This document shows, piece after piece, positions 1-5,611 of a stretch of 17,585 bases of DNA. Location: positions 7,987 through 25,571 of the forward strand of contig DIAV01000410.1 of assembly GCA_002415895.1 (NCBI GenBank), written 5' to 3'. Each line of letters opens with the position of its first letter. The first letter of the stretch is position 1. Under the pieces are notes generated by a model. The model was not told the DNA's origin. It saw nothing but the letters and a program-made list of their open reading frames with translations, and did not search any database. The stretch is from Anaerolineales bacterium UBA5069. Its GTDB lineage: Bacteria > Chloroflexota > Anaerolineae > Caldilineales > Caldilineaceae. The position numbers and the translations under genes were made by a program.

Positions 1-49
1 CCATTTACCATTTACCACTTACCACTTACCACTTACCATTTACCACTTA
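1..49. repeat. 7-bp tandem repeat (7 copies)
   Basis: Seven contiguous heptamers of the form CCAYTTA run from the first base of the window to position 49; copies 1, 2 and 6 read CCATTTA and the others CCACTTA. The array may continue outside the window. It lies about 20 bp beyond the stop codon of the esterase gene and is non-coding. The unit is too short for CRISPR. It belongs with the 8-bp and 9-bp arrays elsewhere in this window. Confidence 0.9.
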
Positions 50-69
50 CCTGTTGTCCGCTATCCCCG

Positions 70-789
70 TTAGTCATGCCCCGCGATATACGTGCGCACC
101 ATTTTTGCCCAGTAGGGCCAGTCGTGGCTCCAGCCGTCCCACTCGCGCAGGGCGTTGCCCACATTCTTGGACCAAAGCGCGCGGCTGAGCGCGCGCGAGC
201 TTTCCACATTGGAATCATCGCGCCCGGTGACGAGGATCACATCCATGCGGCGAATGGCATCCAGTTGCGGCCCCTCGGCCAGCCCGGCCACAAAGTGCGT
301 GGGTGTGTGGTAATAGAGGTCATCGCCATAGTAGCCGGGGAAGAAGCTGGTCATGTCATATTTACCGCTGAGCCCCAGCACGCGACCAAAGAGCCACGGG
401 TGGCGCAGGGCAATATTGGCAGCGTGGTAGGCGCCAAATGAGCAGCCGTGCGAGATCATGAAGGGGTTGTCATTCTTCTGGCGGCTAAAGGGCAGCACCT
501 CGTTGAGGATGTACTCCTCGTAGAGTGTGTGACGCCAGAGCCGCCAGCCCGGGCTTGCGTTCCAGTTGTAGAAGCTTTCGGCGTCAACACTGTCAATGCA
601 GTAGAGCTGGAGATGCCCTGCCTCGATCATATCGGCGATGTTGGCCACCATGCCGCGGTCTTCATACTCGAAGAAACGCCCCCGGCTGGTGGGGAAGACA
701 AGTACGCGCGCACCGGCGTGGCCATGGACCAGAAGCTCCATGTCATGCTCGAGGCGGGGGCTGTACCACTTGTGATGTTCGCGATGCAT
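70..789 (-). CDS. Alpha/beta-hydrolase esterase (COG4947 / putative esterase family)
   Basis: A 239-residue protein with the alpha/beta-hydrolase layout. The nucleophile elbow GCSFG puts the catalytic Ser at 117, the acid is probably Asp191 or Asp192 (TGRDD), and the His is His222 (WSHDW). The opening (MHREHHKWYSPRLEHDMELL, then a VFPTSRGRF segment near 31-39) is how I remember the COG4947 group of PF00756-like esterases. No signal peptide is seen, so it is probably cytoplasmic; the substrate is unknown. I chose the ATG at 789 because the frame stays open upstream to 906 only by running through octamer repeat DNA, giving Asn/Gln/Ser-rich residues unlike the family. No clear ribosome site precedes the chosen start. 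It follows the subtilase gene on the same strand, separated by the inverted octamer array. The family call is firm; the biological role is not. Confidence 0.9.
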   Translation of the reverse strand: MHREHHKWYSPRLEHDMELLVHGHAGARVLVFPTSRGRFFEYEDRGMVANIADMIEAGHLQLYCIDSVDAESFYNWNASPGWRLWRHTLYEEYILNEVLPFSRQKNDNPFMISHGCSFGAYHAANIALRHPWLFGRVLGLSGKYDMTSFFPGYYGDDLYYHTPTHFVAGLAEGPQLDAIRRMDVILVTGRDDSNVESSRALSRALWSKNVGNALREWDGWSHDWPYWAKMVRTYIAGHD

Positions 790-839
790 AGCGCTCGGGG
801 TGGAGGGTGGAGAGTGGATTTGTATGGTGTGTATTCGTT

Positions 840-956
840 GGTTGATTGGTTGATTGGTTGATTGATTGACTGGTTGACTGGTTGACTGGTTGATTGCTGA
901 CTTCACGCAGTCAACCAGTCAACCAGTCAACCAGTCAACCAGTCAACCAGTCAACC
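840..956. repeat. Inverted arrays of an 8-bp tandem repeat (long hairpin)
   Basis: Left arm, 840-895: seven octamers, GGTTGATT or GGTTGACT with one GATTGACT. Spacer 896-908. Right arm, 909-956: six identical copies of AGTCAACC, the reverse complement of GGTTGACT. The arms can pair over about 48 bp with only wobble-type or single mismatches where the left copies carry T instead of C. The element lies between the stop of the subtilase gene and the start of the esterase gene, both on the minus strand, so it would be in any shared transcript. It could act as a transcription block or RNA-processing site, or be a replication-slippage product; nothing in the sequence decides between these. Confidence 0.93.
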
Positions 957-969
957 AGTTGGATACCAA

Positions 970-2877
970 CTACCTGTTAACCGTCACTACGCTGTGCGGC
1001 AAAGCGTAGCCGCTCTCTATACGGTGGGTGGATTCGGGATCGGGCAGCCAACGCGCGGGGGCGTCGCCTCTTTCCACCCAGAAACGATAGGCGTGCTGGC
1101 CGGCGGGCAGAGGTTTCACCCCATGCCACCAGCCCCGCCCGTCATGCACAAGTGCTTCCAGGACCTGCCACCTATCCCACGCCCCCGAGAGTGCCACAGC
1201 GCTTGCGGCGGGCGCATAGATGCCGAAATAGATGGGGTGCAGGGTGTCACCATGCGCACCGGCTGGCGACGGGAGAAATGTAACCCGTTCGCGCACTTTG
1301 CGCAACTCGTTTTCAGAGAGCAGCGTGCCACTGGTGGGCAGGCCAACCAAGGGGCCGCCGGGCGCGCGCAAGGCCGCCGCTACAGCCGCTGCGGGCTGCA
1401 CCAGCCCCGCCCCCTGCTTCTCGGCGGGGAGGTGGGGCAGCGGTAGCGCCGTGGCCGCCAGCAGCGCGCGCAGCGTGCGCTGTGTCAGCGCCGAGTTGGC
1501 CTGCACCATTTGCGCCGCGACCGACGAGACAATGGCCGCGGCCACGCTTGTGCCATCCACATGCTGATAGGCGGCATGGGCCCATTTGTGCGCGTTCATG
1601 CGCTTGCGCACAGCCTGCCACACCTCGCCCATCCACTCATCAGTCACCGCGTCCTCGCCCATCATGCCATCCGGCCCATCATCACCGGCGGCAAGGACGC
1701 GCTGCCAGTGACTTACCAGCGCATCGGGGGCCAGCGAGGAGGCCATGTCATCGTCGCCGCGCAGCGTGCGGCGCAGGCGATCGATTGCGTAGGCCTCGCG
1801 CAGGATCGGGCTAACCGGCAGGATCGGGCCGGGAATCCACGCGGCGGGCGCCAGCAGGTCAGGCTTGCGTTGGGGGCCCTGTTCGCCGCGCACGACGCCA
1901 AAATTGTGGTGATAGAGCGCCAGATCGTCGTGCGCTCGGTGCGCCGGCAGCGGTGTAAGGGCGCGGTTGCCGTCATCCACGCCACCCACCGTCAGCACAG
2001 AAGGGGATTGGGCAGGGGCCACAAGGATTTCGGCGGCGCGATTGCCCGCGGCGGCCACCACCAGCACGCCGCGCGCGCTCAGCGCCTCAGCCGCAAGGCA
2101 AACGGGGTTTTGCTGCCAGGGTTGATCAAAGTCGCCGCCAATGCTTACATTGAGCACGCGCACGCCGCAGGCCGCCCAGCGATCATCTTCCAGCAGCCAT
2201 TGCAACCCAGCCAGAATGTCGCGCTCGGGGATGCGCCCATCGCCTCGCCCCACCTTGACGGCCAGCACGCGCGCATCGGGCGCGAAACTGCGGTAGCGCC
2301 CGCCGCTCATTGCGCCATTGCCCACGGCCACGGCCGTCGTCATCTCGCCATGCCAGGCCACCCCCTGCCCGTCCCACAGGCTGGCAAGGCCCAGCCCCTG
2401 GGTGCGGCGATCACCCGTCAAATCCACATAGTCGGCAATGCGCGGGGCGGCGGCCTCCAGGTAGGTGCGCCACTGCAGCGCAGAGAGGCGCTCCCACTGG
2501 ACGCCGGAGGGCAGGGGTAGCCCGGAAAGATCAGGGTGGGGATAGAAGCCGCTGTCGAGGAAACCAACCGTAACGCCCTGCCCGGAAAAGGTAAAGGCAT
2601 CGGGCAGCCGCTCGGGCAGCCCTAACAGCGCCTCTTCGTCGGGGTGGTAGTAGGGGAAAGTTGTTTGGGGCTGTGTGCGCGTGTGGAGCGAAAAGGCGCT
2701 GCGCCCGCGCATGCGCGCGTCGGCTGCCTCCTGCGCGCACATGGGGCAGAGTCCCTGCTCCACGCGCCATGTGGGCCGCTTGCGTAAAATCGCGCGCACA
2801 ATCGCAGGCTGCAATGCAGAAGTTTGCGCCAGCAGGCGCGCATCACCTGCTGCGCCGCACACGGGACACGCGGTCAA
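970..2877 (-). CDS. S8 (subtilisin-like) serine peptidase with N-terminal zinc-ribbon-like and C-terminal CBM48-like domains
   Basis: 635 residues. Residues 4-47 carry two CxxC pairs (C4/C7 and C44/C47), a zinc-ribbon-like module. The S8 domain (about 98-500) has Asp108 in FLDSG, His176 in WHGEM, the oxyanion Asn279 in AAAGN and the nucleophile Ser444 in DGTSVAAA, so all catalytic residues are present. Between Asn279 and Ser444 there is a long charged insert (about 360-430). Residues about 546-633 (FGIYAPAA, LSGAWDRW, GWWHGVKPLPAG, YRFWVE, LPDPES) resemble the CBM48/AMPK glycogen-binding fold. There is no signal peptide or propeptide-like start, so an intracellular location is likely. The start is TTG at 2877, overlapping the upstream gene's TGA as TTGA, with AGGGAG about 10 nt before it. 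The peptidase call is strong; the carbohydrate-binding role is inferred. Confidence 0.93.
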   Translation of the reverse strand: MTACPVCGAAGDARLLAQTSALQPAIVRAILRKRPTWRVEQGLCPMCAQEAADARMRGRSAFSLHTRTQPQTTFPYYHPDEEALLGLPERLPDAFTFSGQGVTVGFLDSGFYPHPDLSGLPLPSGVQWERLSALQWRTYLEAAAPRIADYVDLTGDRRTQGLGLASLWDGQGVAWHGEMTTAVAVGNGAMSGGRYRSFAPDARVLAVKVGRGDGRIPERDILAGLQWLLEDDRWAACGVRVLNVSIGGDFDQPWQQNPVCLAAEALSARGVLVVAAAGNRAAEILVAPAQSPSVLTVGGVDDGNRALTPLPAHRAHDDLALYHHNFGVVRGEQGPQRKPDLLAPAAWIPGPILPVSPILREAYAIDRLRRTLRGDDDMASSLAPDALVSHWQRVLAAGDDGPDGMMGEDAVTDEWMGEVWQAVRKRMNAHKWAHAAYQHVDGTSVAAAIVSSVAAQMVQANSALTQRTLRALLAATALPLPHLPAEKQGAGLVQPAAAVAAALRAPGGPLVGLPTSGTLLSENELRKVRERVTFLPSPAGAHGDTLHPIYFGIYAPAASAVALSGAWDRWQVLEALVHDGRGWWHGVKPLPAGQHAYRFWVERGDAPARWLPDPESTHRIESGYALPHSVVTVNR

Positions 2878-3317
2878 GAGGGATCGGCTCCCTGTGTGGG
2901 GCGCTCAACATTTTCACCCGGGCGCAGTTCGCTCCAGTCTACGCCGAAACCGAAACCAGCCTCGCCACGGTCGGGGTCGCGAAATTCAAGCAGCATGTCG
3001 AACTCCTGGTGGTCAATGACCTCGGGCGCTTCGCTTACGCCGCGGCTCAACTCGGCCACAACGTGGTAGGTGTCGCCACGTTCCGGGTTGCGCAGGTGAA
3101 GTGTTGTCTCGGCGCGGCGCTCGGCATGGGCCATCATATAGACGCTGGTGTTCTCGCTGCCGTCGGGGTTGAGCACCGTGATCTCGATGTTGGGGCTTTC
3201 ATCCAGCACAGCTGTGAGCCAGATACGCGTCCAGATGCGCTTGAGATCAGGGTAGGGGTAGAGGACGATGCGCTCGAAGGTGAGCGAAGCGCCTTCCTCA
3301 AAGAGGGAGATTTCCAT
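2874..3317 (-). CDS. Small acidic protein of unknown function
   Basis: 147 residues, not recognised. It is acidic, has no signal peptide or membrane segment and no cysteine. Alternating hydrophobic stretches (ASLTFERIVLYPYPDL, IWLTAVLDE, IEITVLNPDG, EFDMLLEFRDP) suggest a single beta-rich domain. It starts at ATG 3317 with GGAG about 10 nt upstream, and its TGA overlaps the TTG start of the subtilase gene by two bases, so translation of the two is probably coupled and they may work together. A 9-bp tandem repeat lies 40-75 bp upstream and the tRNA-Sec gene beyond that on the same strand. No terminator is visible between the tRNA and this gene, so readthrough from the tRNA promoter is possible. 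Coding status rests on the coupled overlap and normal composition. Confidence 0.8.
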   Translation of the reverse strand: MEISLFEEGASLTFERIVLYPYPDLKRIWTRIWLTAVLDESPNIEITVLNPDGSENTSVYMMAHAERRAETTLHLRNPERGDTYHVVAELSRGVSEAPEVIDHQEFDMLLEFRDPDRGEAGFGFGVDWSELRPGENVERPTQGADPS

Positions 3318-3356
3318 CGGATCGTGCTCCGGCGTTTACGTAGTGTGCAGTTCTGT

Positions 3357-3391
3357 ACAGTAAGGGCAGTAAGGGCAGTAAGGGCAGTAAG
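3357..3391. repeat. 9-bp tandem repeat (3 full copies)
   Basis: Three contiguous copies of TAAGGGCAG (3361-3387), preceded by a partial ACAG and followed by a degenerate TAAGTGAG. It lies between the tRNA-Sec gene and the start of the small acidic protein, in the 5' leader if those are cotranscribed. Its unit is a third length and sequence compared with the arrays at 1-49 and 840-956. Confidence 0.88.
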
Positions 3392-3439
3392 TGAGAGCGA
3401 AGGCAGAGCTCAGGCACGATGCGTTTGGATATGAAATAG

Positions 3440-3535
3440 CGGGAAGGTGTGGGAGTCGAACCCACCGCAGCCGGCTCAGCGCCACCTGCCACTGGTTTTG
3501 AAGACCAGGGCGTCCACCGGGACACATGCCTCCCC
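3440..3535 (-). tRNA. selC: tRNA-Sec (anticodon UCA)
   Basis: Read on the minus strand this is a 96-nt selenocysteine tRNA. The anticodon loop CTTCAAA gives UCA (3499-3501), closed by CTGGT/ACCAG. The D-arm has the six-pair stem and four-base loop typical of tRNA-Sec (GTGTCC, CGGT, GGACGC). The T-arm is GTGGG, TTCGACT, CCCAC. The long variable arm pairs GCAGGTGGC with GCCGGCTGC around GCTGA, with one G-G mismatch. The acceptor strands GGGGAGGC and ACCTTCCC form seven pairs (one G-U); the eighth position is C opposite A. The discriminator is G (3440) and CCA is not encoded. It delivers Sec at UGA codons with SelA/SelB, which are not in this window. No gene here appears to be a selenoprotein. 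Confidence 0.95.
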
Positions 3536-3571
3536 ACGTTGGCGCACGTCTGGAGCCATCCTGAAGCACAT

Positions 3572-3600
3572 ATTGTAGCGGGAGGACTGGGAAGAGACAA
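3572..3600 (-). promoter_or_regulatory. Sigma-70-type promoter for tRNA-Sec
   Basis: On the minus strand, -35 TTGTCT (3595-3600) and -10 TACAAT (3572-3577) are separated by exactly 17 bp. The -10 matches consensus at five of six positions. The predicted start is about 30 nt upstream of the mature tRNA 5' end at 3535, leaving a short leader for RNase P to remove. Confidence 0.7.
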
Positions 3601-3649
3601 GATGCGGCGGTTTGCCGCGCGCGTCCACTGGCGGAAGGCTCGCTTCGAG

Positions 3650-3678
3650 TTGCTCATCAGGCTGCTTTCCACTACAAT
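3650..3678 (+). promoter_or_regulatory. Sigma-70-type promoter for the surface-glycan operon
   Basis: -35 TTGCTC (3650-3655) and -10 TACAAT (3673-3678) with a 17-bp spacer, giving a start near 3685 and a leader of about 60 nt before the ATG at 3744. It diverges from the tRNA-Sec promoter and uses the same -10 hexamer and spacing. It rules out coding use of the open frame upstream of about 3685. Confidence 0.65.
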
Positions 3679-3743
3679 CGGGCAGGAGCAATCCATCGGA
3701 TCACCCATCACCGCCTGCACTGCTGCCAAAGGATTCCGCCGCC

Positions 3744-4442
3744 ATGATGCCCCATTCCGAGAACCTTTCTGCGCCCATGAATCAGTCTCGCATGCGACCC
3801 CCCCTCAGCGTTATTTTGCTTGCCGGCATCCTGTTGCTCGTCCTTGCCGGCTGCCAACCCATTGGCAGCGCCGCACCCAGTGCAATTGCACCTGAACCGG
3901 CATCTGCATCTAATCCTGCGCCATCACCGCAGCCTACGCTGCGCCCCGAAGAGGTGGTGCCGCCGCTGCCTGCCAGCGCGGCGGACGTCGTTACGCCGGC
4001 GCGCCTTGCCATTCCGGCCATTCAGCTTGATGTACCCGTAACGCCCATGGGCTGGGCTGTCAGCGGCAACGGGCAGGATGTTGAATGGGTGTTGCCCACC
4101 GACGCCGCAGGCTGGCACGTCAACAGCGCCCCGGCCGGCGGGCCAGGCAACACGGTGATCTCCGGCAGCCAGTTTGAAGGGAGCGCCGTCTTTGCACCCC
4201 TGGCGCTGGGCGATGCCGCCGTGGGCCAGGAAGTTATCATCACCGACAGCGCAGGTGTCACCTTCACCTATCAGATTACACAAGTGCTTGAGCCGCTGCC
4301 CTTGAGCGGCTCCGGCGCAGATGCCACAGCCAGGGCCTTGGTGGAGCAGGCGGGCGCAACGCGCCTCACCCTCATCTCCGGCTGGCCTGCCTTCACCACC
4401 ACCCACCGCCAATTTGTGGTTGCAGAGCTTGTGGGAGAATGA
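3744..4442 (+). CDS. Sortase-fold lipoprotein lacking the catalytic His and Cys (pseudo-sortase)
   Basis: 232 residues. A signal segment (19-36) ends in the lipobox LAGC with lipidated Cys37, followed by a Pro/Ala/Ser-rich linker to about 80 and a class E/F sortase-like domain (87-232). The fold signature is clear: LAIPAIQLDVPV, GWAVSG, PGNTVISG, GQEVIITD, RLTLISGW, TTTHRQFVVAELV. However, the position normally held by the catalytic His (NTVIxGH) is Ser142, and the position normally held by the Cys (TLxTC) is Gly213; only Arg222 of the triad remains. It is therefore unlikely to be a transpeptidase and may be a binding or scaffold protein at the outer face of the membrane. Start ATG 3744 is preferred because AGGA lies 10 nt upstream and the promoter sits just before; 3777 and 3792 are alternatives. 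It overlaps the next gene as ATGA. Confidence 0.85.
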   Translation: MMPHSENLSAPMNQSRMRPPLSVILLAGILLLVLAGCQPIGSAAPSAIAPEPASASNPAPSPQPTLRPEEVVPPLPASAADVVTPARLAIPAIQLDVPVTPMGWAVSGNGQDVEWVLPTDAAGWHVNSAPAGGPGNTVISGSQFEGSAVFAPLALGDAAVGQEVIITDSAGVTFTYQITQVLEPLPLSGSGADATARALVEQAGATRLTLISGWPAFTTTHRQFVVAELVGE

Positions 4443-5611
4443 CCATAGGCACGCTGCCTTTCTGGACCAATCCAGATGCGCCGCGCTCTGGGGCGATCGC
4501 GCCCGAGCGCGCGCCGGAGACACCGCCACCACCACCGCTGCTCTGCTCTGTCATCATTCCTGTCTACAACGGAGCGGGCTTTTTGGCGCGCGCCCTGGAT
4601 GCGCTGGCCGCGCAACAGCTTGCGCCCGAATCCTTTGAGATCATCCTGGTGGACGACGGTTCCACCGACGATACCTGGCAGGTGGTGCGTAACTGGCAGA
4701 GCGCCCACAGCGCCTGGCATGTGCGCATGGTGGCGCAGCAGAATCGCGGCCAGGGCGCGGCGCGCAACCACGGCGCACGGCTCGCGCAGTCCCCAATTCT
4801 GCTCTTTACGGACGCCGATTGCGTGCCTGTGCGCGGCTGGGCGGTTGCCTTCCTGGAAGCGTTGCGCGGCCCCTCGGCCCCCGACGCAGCCATGGGCACG
4901 TATACCACAAAGCAGGATTGGCGCGCACCCCGCTTTGCCCAGCTTGAGTTTGAAGAACGCTACGCGCGCATGGCGCGCCATGGCGCAATTGACCTGATTG
5001 CCACCTATTCGGCGGCCTACAAGCGCGATGTCTTTCTTGCCGCCGGCGGCTTTGACGAAAACCTGGTTGAAAATGAGGATGTCGAATTCTCCTACCGCTT
5101 GAGCGAAGCAGGCCGGCGCATGGTCTTTGTACCCGAAGCGCAGGTGCAGCACGAGCATGATCTAACATGGCTTGATTATGCAAACACAAAAATGGGGCGC
5201 GGTTACTGGCGCACCATGGTCTATCGCCGTCACCCGGGCAAGGCGGGCAAGGACAGCTACACGCCACAACTGCTCAAATTGCAGGTGCTGCTCGCGCCGC
5301 TTGCGCTTTTGGGGTTCGTGGCGGCAATTTGCACACGCAACCCGCGCCGCCTGGGTTCGGCGCTGCCCTTCCTGCTGACAACAGTCCCCCTGGTGCGCTT
5401 TGGTGTGCAGCGCCGCTCGCCGGCCACCTTCTGGGCGCCCTTTGGCAGCCTGGTGCGGGCGCTGGCTTTTGGCGCAGGCATTGCGCAAGCCTTCATCGCG
5501 CTGTTCACAGGCAAAGCGCTGCGAGGCCGGCGCGCGCAGATCGCTGCAGCCGCCGCAGGTACAGCCGGCGACCAGGCGCAGCCCAGGAAGGAATCCAGGG
5601 AGGCCTTGTGA
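4439..5611 (+). CDS. Family 2 glycosyltransferase (GT-A), membrane-associated
   Basis: 390 residues. After a 35-residue Pro-rich N-terminus comes a GT2 domain: CSVIIPVYNG (36-45), nucleotide-binding VDDGSTDD (71-78), the DxD-type TDADC (124-128), and the acceptor-side ENED motif (211-214) followed by a YRLSEAG segment. Hydrophobic stretches at about 283-298 and 308-320 and an amphipathic C-terminus (about 335-356) suggest membrane attachment with the active site in the cytoplasm. It would add a sugar from a nucleotide donor to a lipid-linked or surface glycan; the sugar cannot be read from the sequence. The start overlaps the upstream stop (ATGA, 4439-4442) with GGGAG just before it, and its own TGA overlaps the next start (GTGA), so the three genes are probably translated as a unit. 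Confidence 0.93.
   Translation: MTIGTLPFWTNPDAPRSGAIAPERAPETPPPPPLLCSVIIPVYNGAGFLARALDALAAQQLAPESFEIILVDDGSTDDTWQVVRNWQSAHSAWHVRMVAQQNRGQGAARNHGARLAQSPILLFTDADCVPVRGWAVAFLEALRGPSAPDAAMGTYTTKQDWRAPRFAQLEFEERYARMARHGAIDLIATYSAAYKRDVFLAAGGFDENLVENEDVEFSYRLSEAGRRMVFVPEAQVQHEHDLTWLDYANTKMGRGYWRTMVYRRHPGKAGKDSYTPQLLKLQVLLAPLALLGFVAAICTRNPRRLGSALPFLLTTVPLVRFGVQRRSPATFWAPFGSLVRALAFGAGIAQAFIALFTGKALRGRRAQIAAAAAGTAGDQAQPRKESREAL

Noticed and set aside
790..906. N-terminal extension of the esterase into the octamer array (Asn/Gln/Ser-rich repeat peptide)
   Set aside because: The extra residues come from translating non-coding repeat DNA. The family-like sequence begins at the ATG at 789.
840..956. CRISPR array
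   Set aside because: The repeat units are 8 bp with no spacers between copies and there are no cas genes in the window.
1510..2520. 336-residue plus-strand open frame opposite the subtilase
   Set aside because: Shadow of a gene with a complete catalytic triad; Ala/Gly/His/Arg-rich and unlike a real protein.
2622..2876. Possible UGA readthrough (selenoprotein) after the small acidic protein, where the frame stays open for roughly 85 codons
   Set aside because: The downstream frame is Arg/Ala/Cys-rich shadow sequence of the subtilase gene, and the UGA overlaps that gene's start. No selenoprotein motif is visible. The other UGA stops I followed (4440, 7075, 12437) meet a second stop soon after.
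3612..3743. Upstream extension of the sortase-like gene to 3612
   Set aside because: It would cross the promoter at 3650-3678 and put residues before the signal peptide; AGGA supports the ATG at 3744.
5329..5607. Upstream extension of the sugar transferase to 5329
   Set aside because: It lies wholly inside the GT2 gene in another frame. The GTG at 5608 has a strong ribosome site and the usual first membrane helix follows.
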